From NCBI RefSeq assembly GCF_000025005.1, contig NC_013526.1, positions 248,001-312,000 of the forward strand: a DNA stretch of 64,000 nucleotides, in the 5' to 3' direction. Source of the stretch: Thermobaculum terrenum ATCC BAA-798. Its GTDB lineage: Bacteria; Chloroflexota; Chloroflexia; Thermobaculales; Thermobaculaceae. Below the pieces are notes generated by a model. It was given only the letters and a program-made list of their open reading frames with translations, ran no database searches and was not told the origin of the DNA. A program made the position numbers and the translations under genes. Positions 1-8,903 of this stretch are shown piece by piece. How positions within the stretch are numbered: the stretch's first letter is position 1; every line of letters begins with the position of its first letter.

Positions 1-2
1 CC

Positions 3-1781
3 ACCTTCATGCAGGAGTGCATGTACGGCCACTCGCCGCTGCGCTGGCTGGAGGATGGTACCAAGGTGGGCCCTGGGCTGGTAGAGGCCTGGGAGTCCAA
101 CGACGACGCCAGCCGATGGACGCTGCACTTCCGGGAGGGGATAAAATGGTCGGACGGCAAGCCCTTCACCGTCGATGACGTGTTGTTCTGGTGGGAGGAT
201 ATGGTGCTCAACGAGGAGCACCCGGCCTTACCTCCGGACGAGTGCAGGTCGGGCAAGGGGACCCTGGCCAAGTTCAAGAAGGTGGATGACTACACCTTGA
301 TGGTGGAGTTCGATGCTCCCCAGCCCATATTCCCTGAGCTGCTGTGCAAGTACGTCAAGCGTGGTCAGGGAGGCGATTGGCTTCAGCCCAAGCACTACCT
401 CAAGCAGTTCCATCCCAGGTACAACCCCAAGGTGGGCAAGAACTGGGTGATGGAGTTTGACGAGAAGAAGGACTTTACCCGCAACCCCGACTGCCCCGCC
501 CTCACAGGCTGGGTGCTGGCCGAGATCAAGCCGCTGGATCACACCCTGTGGGTGCGCAACCCCTACTACTGGTGTGTGGACCGCTGGGGCAACCAGCTGC
601 CGTACATCGACTCGGTGCGCCTGACGTACGTCCAGGACCCGCAGGTGCTCAGGCTGCGTTATATGCAAGGTAAGGCCGACTACGTGCTCAGTATCTTCAC
701 GGACCTGACTCTGGCCGACGTGTCCGGCTTCAAGCAGGCGGAGGACAAGAGCGGCATGGAGGTCAGGTTCTGGGACTCCGGCTCGGGCACGGGCTCGATC
801 TTCTTCTTCAACTTCGACTACAAGAACAAGGCTTATCGGGACCTGATACGCAACACCAAGTTCCGCAAGGCGTTGTCGCACGCCTTCAATCGCCAGGCGG
901 TGCAGAAGCTCGTCTACTACCAGACGGGTGAGCTCACGACGGGCACGTACAGCCCAAAGACTCTGGAGCTACGAGCGGGCAGTGGGGCTCGCCAGGTGTA
1001 CCAGCAATGGCGGGACAGCGCGATCAAGTATGATCCCGAACTGGCCAAGCAGCTGCTGGACGAGATCGGCGTGGTGGACAAGGACGGCGACGGCTGGCGG
1101 GAGCTGCCCGACGGGGGTAAGCTCCTGATCACCCTGGACTACGGCGCGCCCGGCGGTCCCGAGCACGTGCAGAAGAACGAGCTGCTCTCGAAGGACTGGA
1201 AGGCTATAGGGATCAACGCCCGCCCCAACCCCGTGCCGCCCAGCTCCATAGCTGATCGCTGGGCTGCGGGGCAGCAGTTCTCCCGGGCCGACTGGGAGGT
1301 AGGAGACTCCATGAGCATCTGGGTGAGCCCGCAGTGGCTGTTCCCCATAGAGTCCACGAAATGGGCGCCGCTGCACGGCAGCTGGTGGATGGTCAGGGGC
1401 ACCCCCGAGGAGAAACGACAGACCTCGCTGGATCCCTGGCGCCGGACGCCCCTAAGGATAGGTCCGGAGGACGAGGCTTTCTTCGAGCCCATCGGCCGCA
1501 TGTGGCAGATCTACGATCGCGCCCGGGTGGAAGTGGATCCCGTCAAGCGGGGCAGGATGGCCTGGGACGCCATCAAGATCCACATAGAGGAGGGACCGTT
1601 CATCATGGGCTGCGTGGCCAACTACCCCAGGATCGTGCTCGTCAAGCGGGGGCTGATGAACGTCCCCCGTCGGGAGGACCTCACGCTGCACGGCTTCACC
1701 AACCCCTGGCATCATCCCACACCCGCGGTGTACGATCCTGAGACTTGGTACTGGGACAATCCCCAGGAGCACCAGCCGTGA
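3..1781 (+). CDS. ABC transporter solute-binding protein, family 5 (5' end outside window)
   Basis: Extracytoplasmic binding protein of the oligopeptide/nickel type (SBP_bac_5), which delivers a peptide or oligosaccharide to an ABC importer. The family signature, a conserved Pro-Gly-Leu-x-Glu-x-Trp followed by a Leu-His-Phe-Arg-Glu-Gly-Ile-Lys-Trp strand and a Phe-Thr-Val-Asp-Asp-Val turn, appears within the first 60 residues here, so the signal peptide and the first 60 to 100 residues lie upstream of the window. The frame is open from base 3; the ATG at position 9 is internal. The C-terminal lobe is complete and ends in a TGA. No permease follows: the next gene is convergent, so this is the last gene of its operon or an orphan. 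Aromatic-rich segments (for example Trp-Val-Arg-Asn-Pro-Tyr-Tyr-Trp) fit a carbohydrate or large ligand, but the ligand cannot be read from sequence. Confidence 0.9.
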   Translation, partial: TFMQECMYGHSPLRWLEDGTKVGPGLVEAWESNDDASRWTLHFREGIKWSDGKPFTVDDVLFWWEDMVLNEEHPALPPDECRSGKGTLAKFKKVDDYTLMVEFDAPQPIFPELLCKYVKRGQGGDWLQPKHYLKQFHPRYNPKVGKNWVMEFDEKKDFTRNPDCPALTGWVLAEIKPLDHTLWVRNPYYWCVDRWGNQLPYIDSVRLTYVQDPQVLRLRYMQGKADYVLSIFTDLTLADVSGFKQAEDKSGMEVRFWDSGSGTGSIFFFNFDYKNKAYRDLIRNTKFRKALSHAFNRQAVQKLVYYQTGELTTGTYSPKTLELRAGSGARQVYQQWRDSAIKYDPELAKQLLDEIGVVDKDGDGWRELPDGGKLLITLDYGAPGGPEHVQKNELLSKDWKAIGINARPNPVPPSSIADRWAAGQQFSRADWEVGDSMSIWVSPQWLFPIESTKWAPLHGSWWMVRGTPEEKRQTSLDPWRRTPLRIGPEDEAFFEPIGRMWQIYDRARVEVDPVKRGRMAWDAIKIHIEEGPFIMGCVANYPRIVLVKRGLMNVPRREDLTLHGFTNPWHHPTPAVYDPETWYWDNPQEHQP

Positions 1782-2324
1782 CCATCTGGACCCTAACGCC
1801 GACTCCCACCTTGGGACGGAGCACAGCCCCGGGAACAGGCATTTTACATAAAATAGCCGGCTTGTTAGGTGCCGTGCTCGGTATCGCGAGGGCTTGTGGG
1901 GGTGCCCACCGAGTTTGACGGCACCTTGGATGGCTTACGCCCGCGCGCACTGGCAGGTGGGGCGAATACGGGCGCAAGACATCCTGGGGGACTATCCCGG
2001 GGAACTTCGCCCCGGGAAGAGCTCTCGCTGAGGCGTGTGCTCCGGCCCCTCGTCCTTGGGGGCAGTCGGGGGCACGGCTAGCAGGGATAAGCGCTGGGGC
2101 CTGTGCGGGCAGGTCGGTGTCCTGCTGGGGAGCGCGGCGGGCCCCTGAAGCCCTTGCCCCGTACGCTGTCGGGACGGCGGGTAGGCTAGCGCCAGACGGG
2201 TCGGTTGTGGCGGGGCCTCGAGCACCTCTCCCCTTGCCTCTCCGTGTGCGGGAGGGCGAGCTTCGCCGGAGGTACGTCTGCCCCTCGGGCTGGCCCGAGA
2301 AGCAGAGGTCGACAGCAGATCCCC
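1782..2324. other. Convergent intergenic region with hairpins, no gene seen
   Basis: This 543-base gap separates two convergent genes. The ORFs crossing it are low-complexity, Pro/Arg/Ala-rich and lack ribosome sites, so I call no gene. It holds several G+C-rich inverted repeats, the clearest with 7-base perfect arms (CCCGGGG / CCCCGGG, loop 2003-2009) at 1996-2016. They probably end transcription from one or both sides, although no T-tract follows. I recognised no riboswitch or tRNA. Confidence 0.4.
1996..2016. terminator. Inverted repeat, possible bidirectional terminator
   Basis: Perfect 7-base arms CCCGGGG and CCCCGGG around a 7-base loop, placed between the convergent binding-protein and deacetylase genes. 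There is no T-run on either strand, so the terminator role rests on position and stem strength only. Confidence 0.35.
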
Positions 2325-3290
2325 CTACCTTGGCAGGAGGTGTGCGAGGTCGCTCAGGGTGGTGCTGCCGTGTATGCGCACCCTGGGCAGAGCTAGGGGG
2401 TTGGAGCGTGGCGTTGCCCATCCGTAGAGGGTGGTCACGGCCGACCTGTAACCAGCCTCCCTCACCAGCTCGACTACCCGTGAGTTGAACCTGCCCCCGG
2501 GGTAGCTGAAGCTGTCCACGGGGTGGCCAAGCCTGCTCGCCAGCTCTAGCCTGCTCTGCACTAGCTGGTAGCGGGCCGCCGCTGGGCTCAGCACCGTGAG
2601 GTCCAGGTGGTTCACGGTGTGAGAGCCTATCTCCACCATGCCCGTGCGGTCCAGCTGCCGGATCTGGCCCCAGGTGAGGTAGCCCCGGTGGCCGATCAGG
2701 GCCGTGATGACGAACACCGTGGCCTCAAAGTGGCGGCTGCGCAGCAAAGGCCAGGCGGTGGTGTAGAAGTCCTCGTAGCCGTCGTCGAAGGTCAGCACCA
2801 CCGGGTGAGGTGGCAGCGCATACCTATGGGCGCGTGCCAGCGAGAGCTCTTTCAGGGTGATCGTGTGGTACCCGTGGGAAGCTAGGTAGGCCAATTGCTG
2901 GGCGAAATGCGCCGGCGTGACGGTGAGATCTCTGCCCACTGGGTCGGTCGGCCCCGGCATTGGCCGGATGTAATGGTACATCAGGATGGGCACCGGGGTC
3001 CGCCAGGGAGCCGGGGAGGGCTGGGCAGGCGGTCCTGGGGGAGTGCCGTGGCGGTTGGTGGCCCTGGTCGGGAGGGGCGTCGCTGGGTGGGCTATGTGGC
3101 AGCTGGGGAGCGCCGGCGGGGCTGAGCCGTGGGATGGGCTGAACACGGCTCCGTGTGCCTGCGATGGCCTGGATTGACGAGTTGGCAGCTGCGCCAGCGG
3201 CTGAGCCGGCGTGCCCAGGCCCACCCGGCAGGCGAGGAGCACCAACGCGAGCAGCGAGCACAGCCAGGCTCGCACGAGGCTACGCCCCAT
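2325..3290 (-). CDS. Polysaccharide deacetylase (NodB/CE4 fold) lipoprotein
   Basis: Secreted CE4-type deacetylase, 321 aa, likely acting on cell-wall or extracellular N-acetylated polysaccharide. Residues 1-21 form a signal peptide ending in a lipobox-like Leu-Leu-Ala-Cys. A roughly 75-residue Pro/Ser/Ala-rich linker follows, then the catalytic domain. The metal site motif Thr-Phe-Asp-Asp-Gly-Tyr-Glu-Asp and the second motif His-Thr-Val-Asn-His-Leu-Asp are intact, as is the Tyr-Pro-Gly-Gly-Arg-Phe-Asn motif near the C-terminus. The ATG at 3290 was chosen over the longer frame (to 3437), because the longer version would overlap the upstream gene by 140 bases and lose the signal peptide. An AGGAG sits just before it, and only 7 bases separate it from the SRAP stop, so the two genes are probably cotranscribed. 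The substrate is unknown. Confidence 0.88.
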   Translation of the reverse strand: MGRSLVRAWLCSLLALVLLACRVGLGTPAQPLAQLPTRQSRPSQAHGAVFSPSHGSAPPALPSCHIAHPATPLPTRATNRHGTPPGPPAQPSPAPWRTPVPILMYHYIRPMPGPTDPVGRDLTVTPAHFAQQLAYLASHGYHTITLKELSLARAHRYALPPHPVVLTFDDGYEDFYTTAWPLLRSRHFEATVFVITALIGHRGYLTWGQIRQLDRTGMVEIGSHTVNHLDLTVLSPAAARYQLVQSRLELASRLGHPVDSFSYPGGRFNSRVVELVREAGYRSAVTTLYGWATPRSNPLALPRVRIHGSTTLSDLAHLLPR

Positions 3291-3297
3291 GGTGCAG

Positions 3298-3939
3298 CTA
3301 CTCCTGGTGTGCTGGCTGGGGGATGTCCGGGGAGTCGTTGGAGGGGTTGTTGACGTGCCTGGACACGGGGTAGTACTCCAGCCAGTCGTCGGGGACAGGC
3401 AGCAGCAACCTCCCCAGCCTGTGGGGATCCGTCTCATCGGCCGACAGCCACAGCTCCTCGTCCTCGGGCCGCAGGACGGCCGGCATGCGAGCGTGCACCC
3501 TTGCGGCCACCCTGTTGGGCTCGGTGGTGACTATGACCACCCTGCTCTCACCGTCCTGCTCCAGCCTCACCCCAGCCAGCCCGAAGATCTCCGCCTGCCG
3601 CAACCGGAAGAGATAGGGCCGCTTGGTCCTATCCCACTCGAAGTAGTAGCTGCAGGGGACGATCACCCGATCGTGCACGGCCGCATCGCGAAACGTCTTG
3701 CTGGTAAACAGCGTCTCGGCCTTGGCGTTGATGATCTGTCTGGAAGGGCTCTGCTCCTGCATCCACTGAGGGGAGTAGCCCCAGCGCACGAGGGCCAGCT
3801 CCTTCTCCGGAGTGACCACCGGAACCTCCTGGCTGGGGGCGATGTTGTACCTGGGGGCCCAGGGGATCTCCGATTGGGTTGCCCCGAACCTGTGGGCTAG
3901 TTGCTCGGGATCCGCTTCGAGGCCAAACCTCCCGCACAT
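3298..3939 (-). CDS. SOS response-associated peptidase (SRAP/YedK/HMCES family)
   Basis: Cytoplasmic DNA-damage protein of 213 aa that, in studied relatives, crosslinks through its N-terminal cysteine to abasic sites in single-stranded DNA. The sequence starts Met-Cys-Gly-Arg-Phe; removal of Met exposes the catalytic Cys2. The family marks Tyr-Asn-Ile-Ala-Pro-Ser-Gln, Arg-Trp-Gly-Tyr, Asn-Ala-Lys-Ala-Glu-Thr, Phe-Glu-Trp (the Glu of the active site) and His-Ala-Arg-Met-Pro are all present in order. Full length for the family. It is followed at 7 bases by the polysaccharide deacetylase, an unusual partner that gives no functional clue. I saw no SOS (LexA) operator upstream. Confidence 0.93.
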   Translation of the reverse strand: MCGRFGLEADPEQLAHRFGATQSEIPWAPRYNIAPSQEVPVVTPEKELALVRWGYSPQWMQEQSPSRQIINAKAETLFTSKTFRDAAVHDRVIVPCSYYFEWDRTKRPYLFRLRQAEIFGLAGVRLEQDGESRVVIVTTEPNRVAARVHARMPAVLRPEDEELWLSADETDPHRLGRLLLPVPDDWLEYYPVSRHVNNPSNDSPDIPQPAHQE

Positions 3940-4029
3940 GTTGACCGACTCCTATCGTGATTCTGCGTCCCGTCACTTGACTCTAGCATACCGCTGGCCA
4001 GCTAGCTAGTGGTAGGCGTGCCCGCATCG

Positions 4030-4893
4030 CTAGCGGCTGCCGGGGGACAGGACCTCCCGAAACCCCTCCCTCCAGGAGGGGTACACGGGTTGCCAACCCA
4101 GCTCCCTCGCCCTCTGGTTGCTCGCTCCCCGCTGCCAACCCTCCCTGCCGGGCCTCCTGGCGGGTGCGGGGGCGCCGACCAACTTGGCGTAGAGGGGCAT
4201 CCAGGTGCTCTCGGCCGCCGGCTCGTCGTCCACTACGTTCACCGGCCCCGCTGGCCACTCCAGCGCATCCACTGCCGCCCGAGCGGCGTCCGCCACGTGC
4301 ACGAAGGAGGTGACGCCGTCGGAGGCCACCACCTCACCCCTGCGCAGCCCCTCGGTGAAGAGCCCGTGCCTCGCGTACCAGGTGCCGGGGCCGTAGAGCA
4401 CGCCGTAGCGCAGCACCACCCCTATGGGCATCTCGGCCACTGCCTGCTCGAGGGCGTGCACCCCGGCTACCGTGAGCCCGCGGGCTCCCGTCGCCTCCAG
4501 GTGCAGGGGTTCGTCCTCCGTGGCGGGTCCGCTCCCGGGGGCGTAAGCGAAGGCTATGCTCTGGGCTATCATGCGCTCGACCCCTACCTCCAGCGATGCG
4601 TCCACGAGGTGGCGTGTGCCCTCGATCCGCAGCCTGGAGTTGGCCTCGAGGTCGCGGGCGCTGAGGGCGGTCAGCTGGTGGATTACCACGTCGGGGTGCT
4701 CCTTCCTCAGCAGCTCGAACACCTCGGCGCGGTCGAGGCAGTCCACGAGCGCCGGCCTGCCGCCGGCCGCCGCGATCAGCCTCGCGCGGTCGGGACTACG
4801 GGTCGTGCTCACCACCTCGTGCCCGGCCGCGACCAGCAGCGGCAGCAGCTGCCTCCCGATCGCCCCGGTGGCGCCAGCCAGCAGGATCTTCAT
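4030..4893 (-). CDS. NAD-dependent epimerase/dehydratase (extended SDR)
   Basis: Extended short-chain dehydrogenase of 287 aa, with an N-terminal Rossmann fold opened by Gly-Ala-Thr-Gly-Ala-Ile-Gly at residues 7-13. It probably acts on a nucleotide sugar or related carbonyl substrate. Later marks are a Val-Val-Ile-His-Gln-Leu-Thr-Ala strand (the Asn-Ala-Ala-Gly region) and a substrate domain with Tyr-Gly-Val-Leu-Tyr-Gly-Pro-Gly-Thr. The usual Tyr-x-x-x-Lys pair is not obvious, which suggests one of the atypical, possibly non-epimerase, members. The ATG at 4893 has GGGAGGGG in front of it; the frame stays open for a further 64 codons upstream but that part is Pro/Arg-rich and carries no family signal. 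It stands alone, with a hairpin between it and the gene ending at 5171. Confidence 0.82.
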   Translation of the reverse strand: MKILLAGATGAIGRQLLPLLVAAGHEVVSTTRSPDRARLIAAAGGRPALVDCLDRAEVFELLRKEHPDVVIHQLTALSARDLEANSRLRIEGTRHLVDASLEVGVERMIAQSIAFAYAPGSGPATEDEPLHLEATGARGLTVAGVHALEQAVAEMPIGVVLRYGVLYGPGTWYARHGLFTEGLRRGEVVASDGVTSFVHVADAARAAVDALEWPAGPVNVVDDEPAAESTWMPLYAKLVGAPAPARRPGREGWQRGASNQRARELGWQPVYPSWREGFREVLSPGSR

Positions 4894-5093
4894 GGCCCCT
4901 CCCGGTCTAGTATGCCTCTGCTCCAGTATACAGGCTCTTGCCGGTGGGGAAGGTCGACAAGGGCCCTGTCCCGCCAGACCAGCTGGTGCTCCCGGGTCCG
5001 CCCTGCGCTTGGCCGGGAGATCACTGATGGCGGCAGGTGGTTGGGGCGGCTGGGGGCGTTCCAGGGAGATCCCTTTCTCCCTCAAGCGGGCTA

Positions 5094-5127
5094 CCAGCCC
5101 CAGCCTCCTCGGGCAGGCTGGGGCTGG
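5094..5127. terminator. 13-base perfect stem-loop downstream of NDH-2
   Basis: Perfect 13-base arms (5094-5106 and 5115-5127) with an 8-base loop, lying 44 bases past the stop of the NADH dehydrogenase gene on the minus strand and upstream of the epimerase gene. No T-tract follows. The most likely role is terminating the 9677-5171 operon. The rest of the gap (4894-5170) shows no gene. Confidence 0.5.
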
Positions 5128-5170
5128 CCAGCGCCGGCAGCGCTTGCCGCGGATATCCCGCCGCGGGGAC

Positions 5171-6457
5171 CTAAGGCGAGGTGCTGCGGATGGATGGTGC
5201 CTCGTTGATATCCCGCCCCGCGAGCACCTCGAGCAGCCAATCGGCGGCCACCCGCAGCCTCTGGGAGCCGCTCGGGATCTTTGCGAGGTAGACCCCTCGC
5301 CAGAGAAGCCAGGCGGGGAGCCCCGAGAGCTTGATGCCCTTGAGGTCCGCTATGGCGGATCTGCGACCCACGAGGGCCAGCTCGCCTATCGGGCTGTACC
5401 TGAAGGGCCTCGGGGCCCTGCCCTGCGAGACCAGGGCTATGTTGGCGGCCACCGTTCTGCCCTCTCTGGTGGCGTTCTGCGCGGTGGGCGCGTAGCTGCC
5501 GCCGCCCACCCTGGGCACCTCGGCACAGTCTCCCACCGCCCACAGCCCTGGGTGTCCCGGCACGCTGAGGTAAGGATCCACCTTGAGGCCGCCGTGGGCT
5601 CCCTTGGGGGCCTCTATCCTGTCGACTATGGGGTTAGGGGCTACACCGGCGGTCCAGACCACCGTCTTGGTGCGTATCTGCCTGCCTCCCTTGAGCGTCA
5701 CGTGGTCCCCGGCCACCTCGGACAGCTCGGTGCGAAGCAGCACCTCCACGCCAGAGCGCTCGAGCTCCTGGTGCGTGTAGGCCGCCAGCCTCTCCCCGAG
5801 CTCTTCCAGCAGCCTGCTACCATGGTGCACCAGCACCACCCTGACGTCCGCTGGATGGAGGTTGGGGTAGCGCAGCACGAGGCGACGGACGAAGGCGTTC
5901 ACCGCCGCCGTGGTCTCCACCCCCGAGAGCCCTCCGCCCACCGTGACGAAGGTCAGCAATCGCTGGTGCTCGCCGTCGTCGCTCAGCGCGTTGGCCAGCT
6001 CGAACGCGCCCAGGATGTGGTTGTACAGGTTGGCGGCGTCCTCCAGGGTCTTCATCCCGAAGGAGTGCTGCTCGGCGCTGGCCACGTGGTGGAAGTTGGT
6101 GACCGACCCCAGCGCCACGACGAGGTGGTCGTACGGCAGCTCGAGCTGCTTCTCCGGCAGCCCAGCGTCGCTTGAGCCGACCCTGACCCGCACCACCCTG
6201 TCGGACGGGGAGACATCCTCCACCTCCCCCTGCTGGAAGCTCACGCGGCGCGACAGAGATCGCAGGTTGACCGCCGCGTGCCGCAGGTCGATCTCGCCCA
6301 CCGCCACCTCCGTCAGCAGGGGCGTGAACACGGCGAAGTTGGTCCGGTTGACGAGCGTTATCCTGGCCCGGGGGAGCTGCCTGGCCAGCTCGTGCGCAGC
6401 CGACATGCCGGCGAAGCCCCCGCCGAGCACCACCACTTGGGGTTCTCCGTTGGGCAT
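5171..6457 (-). CDS. ndh: Type II NADH:quinone oxidoreductase (NDH-2), FAD-dependent
   Basis: Single-subunit, non-proton-pumping NADH dehydrogenase that passes electrons from NADH through FAD to membrane quinone, 428 aa (usual family length). The first dinucleotide-binding motif is Gly-Gly-Gly-Phe-Ala-Gly-Met-Ser at about residues 12-19, the second (NADH) is Gly-Gly-Gly-Leu-Ser-Gly-Val-Glu near residue 170, and the FAD-end motif Trp-Ala-Val-Gly-Asp-Cys-Ala-Glu-Val-Pro is near residue 310. The ATG at 6457 has AGGAGG 7 bases upstream, only 2 bases after the glycosidase stop; the longer open frame to 7168 lies inside that gene and is spurious. Last gene of an operon with an SDR dehydrogenase and a glycosidase, which suggests it reoxidises NADH made by the sugar dehydrogenase. 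Confidence 0.92.
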   Translation of the reverse strand: MPNGEPQVVVLGGGFAGMSAAHELARQLPRARITLVNRTNFAVFTPLLTEVAVGEIDLRHAAVNLRSLSRRVSFQQGEVEDVSPSDRVVRVRVGSSDAGLPEKQLELPYDHLVVALGSVTNFHHVASAEQHSFGMKTLEDAANLYNHILGAFELANALSDDGEHQRLLTFVTVGGGLSGVETTAAVNAFVRRLVLRYPNLHPADVRVVLVHHGSRLLEELGERLAAYTHQELERSGVEVLLRTELSEVAGDHVTLKGGRQIRTKTVVWTAGVAPNPIVDRIEAPKGAHGGLKVDPYLSVPGHPGLWAVGDCAEVPRVGGGSYAPTAQNATREGRTVAANIALVSQGRAPRPFRYSPIGELALVGRRSAIADLKGIKLSGLPAWLLWRGVYLAKIPSGSQRLRVAADWLLEVLAGRDINEAPSIRSTSP

Positions 6458-6459
6458 AG

Positions 6460-8892
6460 CTAAACCTCCTGCTTCAGGTCCAGCACCACGAAGCCCTTGC
6501 GCTCTATCTGCAGGGGCATGCCCTGCTGGAGCTTTTGGGCTGGGACGCGGCCCATGTCCTGCCACTGCCCGAACAGGCTGTTGTAGGCCCGCAGCCTGTA
6601 CTCCCCCGACAGCTCCAGCTCCACGTGGATGCCTATGTTGACCGTCTCTCGGGCGGTGTTGCCGGCAAAGAGCAGGAGATCGTCTCCCTGCCTCAGCCCC
6701 ACCGGGCACACCGCGTCGCTGCTGACTCGCACGTGCGGGGTGATGTCCTGCTCGTACACCAGGTACGGGGTGGATTCCTGGAACTGGAAGTTGGTGTACA
6801 TCAGGATATCGGGTGCCCTGACGACGACCCAGGTCAGGTAGTGCCCCCGATAGGGCACCTTCTGCGCCGCCAGCCACTTCCAGTCGGGTGGCATCTTGGG
6901 CTGTACCCGCACGGAGCCCGTGATGTCCAGCCCGGCTACCCCCTCTATCGCGGCCCACAGGTAGCGGGGCGGGAACCAGGGCGACAGCATCATGCCCTGG
7001 TTGACCAGGGTCTCGCCGTGCAGCCACTCGGAGAACTGCCCCGGCACGGTGTTCCGGTGGCGGGGATCGCTGGAGTAGCAGCGGAAGCTGATGTGGAGGG
7101 CGTGGGCCATGAAGCCTGGAGTGTAGCGGGCGGCCGCGAAGGCGTACCAGAAGGACACCCCCACCCACACTCCCCCGAGCAGTCCCCAGCCGCCGTTGGG
7201 GGTATAGTCCACCGAGTCCCTGGGCACGGTCCTGATCCCCGACTCCGTCCAGAACTCGGGCCCGCTCAACCTGGCGATGATGTTGGCGGCCGTGTTGTCG
7301 TCCGCCACCCCGAACATGACGGGGAACACCAGGTCGGCGGTGATGTCGCTGCGGGGGCTGCCGTCCAGATCTATATTCAGGTAGTACAGGCCATTCTCCG
7401 GGTTGTAGAGGTGCCGGTTAATGGCCTCCTTCAGCTCCGCAGCGTGCTGGGCGAACTCCTTGCTCTCCTCGTGCTTCTCGAGCTCTCGCGCCATGTAGGA
7501 CACGGTCTCCAGCGCCCTGTAGCACTCGGAGTTGACCTCGGTGGTGGCTCCCGAGAGCCTGTACGAGGGGATCACGTTGCGCCAGCCCACTATCCCCCAG
7601 TTGCCCGTGCCCTTGGCGTTGCACCAGACCAACCCCTGCTCGTTCCTCTGCGACAGGATGTAGCGGGCCGCCTTGATCGCCGCCGGGTACACCTCCCGCA
7701 GGAAGTCCTTGTCCCCGGTGGCGTTGTAGTGGTGCCACAGGGCGAGTATCAGCAGGGGGGTGTTGTCGTTGATGTTGAGGCCGTAGTCCTCGGTGCGCCC
7801 GTTGCGTATGTCGTAGTACTCGATGATCTTGCCGCTGGGCTGCTGCAGGCGCATGTACGCCCTCAGGGCCTCGCGGGCGAACTCCGGCGTGAGGTAGTCC
7901 GCGCCGAACCCGAACCACGCCGTGTCCCGCCCCACGCTGTTGTTCGACCTTGTGGGGTCGTTGGTGAAGCACCAGCCGGTGGGCGCTTTGGTCTCCACCC
8001 GCAGCATGTCCGCTTTGGCCCACAGCACCCCCGAGTTGACCACCGGATCCGGAGTGAGCACCGTGGACCTGCTCATGATCTCGGCGTAGTACCTCCGAGT
8101 CCTGTCCAGGGCCTCGTGGGCGTCGGGGCAGGACCTTAGCACCTTCTTGGCCTCGTTCTTGCCCCCGTGTGAGAAGGTTATCAGGAAGTAGAAGCTGGCC
8201 TGTTCGTCAGGCTCCAGGGCGTGGGACAGGTGCAGCACGCCAAGCGGATCTACTATGGCCTTGGTATCGTTGGACAGCTGGCCCGGCCAGCTCTTGGACA
8301 CTGATTTGGCGAAGTCGAGCGTGGCCTCGAAGCTTTTGGGCTCAGTCGAGCAGGCTATCACCCTAACATCCTGGGGCGAGCTCTCGTTCCAGGCCACGAG
8401 GGCCCGGAGGTCGCGGTCGTACTCCACCTGGATGTCGTGCTCAGTGTCCCCCCGCAGGTCGACGAAGGCGTACGTGGAGACGCGCAGGGGTTCGTAGCCC
8501 GCGTTGCGCAGCCGCACGGTGTAGTAGACGGCCGGGGGGTCGACGGCGTCGTCCTCATGCGGCCCTGTGTTGAGCACGAAGATGTCCTCGTGCACCTCCA
8601 GCTGGCTCTCTAGGGTGAAGATGTGCTCCTGGTGCTCCGGGTGTATGAGGAATGTGCCGCTGTGCTGCTGCGCCAGGTGCATGGTGGTGCTCTCGTCGTA
8701 GTGGCGCAGCACAAGCGTCCCCAGCAGCGTCAGGCCGGCATCTATGCTGTACACCTTCTCGATAGCGCCGGTCGACTTGATGATGGTGGCGACCTTCGGG
8801 CCGCCCAACGTGCTGCCCACCGCCAGCTCGTCGTCCGGCACCTGGTAGAAGGCTATCCTGCCGCTCTGGCCCATCTCCCTGGCTATGGCCAT
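6460..8892 (-). CDS. Six-hairpin glycosidase-like protein
   Basis: Large cytoplasmic protein of 810 aa with no signal peptide. The N-terminal 270 residues are beta-rich (a supersandwich-like domain). Residues of about 280-690 resemble an (alpha/alpha)6 barrel of the amylo-alpha-1,6-glucosidase/GH15-like type: Asn-Asn-Ser-Val-Gly-Arg-Asp-Thr-Ala-Trp-Phe, Asn-Asp-Asn-Thr-Pro-Leu-Leu, Glu-Val-Asn-Ser-Glu-Cys-Tyr and Asn-Gly-Gly-Trp-Gly-Leu-Leu-Gly-Gly-Val-Trp. The C-terminal 120 residues are again beta. Likely catalytic acids are in the Arg-Asp-Thr-Ala and Glu-Val-Asn-Ser-Glu segments, by analogy only. I cannot assign a GH family number. The ATG at 8892 overlaps the end of the upstream SDR closely and has TAGGAGA before it. 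Neighbouring glucose dehydrogenase suggests release or processing of a glucoside. Confidence 0.75.
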   Translation of the reverse strand: MAIAREMGQSGRIAFYQVPDDELAVGSTLGGPKVATIIKSTGAIEKVYSIDAGLTLLGTLVLRHYDESTTMHLAQQHSGTFLIHPEHQEHIFTLESQLEVHEDIFVLNTGPHEDDAVDPPAVYYTVRLRNAGYEPLRVSTYAFVDLRGDTEHDIQVEYDRDLRALVAWNESSPQDVRVIACSTEPKSFEATLDFAKSVSKSWPGQLSNDTKAIVDPLGVLHLSHALEPDEQASFYFLITFSHGGKNEAKKVLRSCPDAHEALDRTRRYYAEIMSRSTVLTPDPVVNSGVLWAKADMLRVETKAPTGWCFTNDPTRSNNSVGRDTAWFGFGADYLTPEFAREALRAYMRLQQPSGKIIEYYDIRNGRTEDYGLNINDNTPLLILALWHHYNATGDKDFLREVYPAAIKAARYILSQRNEQGLVWCNAKGTGNWGIVGWRNVIPSYRLSGATTEVNSECYRALETVSYMARELEKHEESKEFAQHAAELKEAINRHLYNPENGLYYLNIDLDGSPRSDITADLVFPVMFGVADDNTAANIIARLSGPEFWTESGIRTVPRDSVDYTPNGGWGLLGGVWVGVSFWYAFAAARYTPGFMAHALHISFRCYSSDPRHRNTVPGQFSEWLHGETLVNQGMMLSPWFPPRYLWAAIEGVAGLDITGSVRVQPKMPPDWKWLAAQKVPYRGHYLTWVVVRAPDILMYTNFQFQESTPYLVYEQDITPHVRVSSDAVCPVGLRQGDDLLLFAGNTARETVNIGIHVELELSGEYRLRAYNSLFGQWQDMGRVPAQKLQQGMPLQIERKGFVVLDLKQEV

Positions 8893-8903
8893 GGCTCGCT
8901 CTC

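Noticed and set aside
1782-2324. Possible cobalamin-type riboswitch or tRNA in the first long gap
   Set aside because: No conserved box, cloverleaf or downstream gene in the right direction; both flanking genes end here.
4009-6175. Plus-strand frames of 399 and 539 codons over the epimerase and NDH-2 genes
   Set aside because: Both are shadows: low-complexity Arg/Pro/Gly-rich products opposite genes with clear Rossmann motifs.
6535-8139. 534-codon plus-strand frame opposite the glycosidase
   Set aside because: No family signal and His/Val/Gly-biased composition; the minus-strand glycosidase has consistent barrel motifs and operon spacing.
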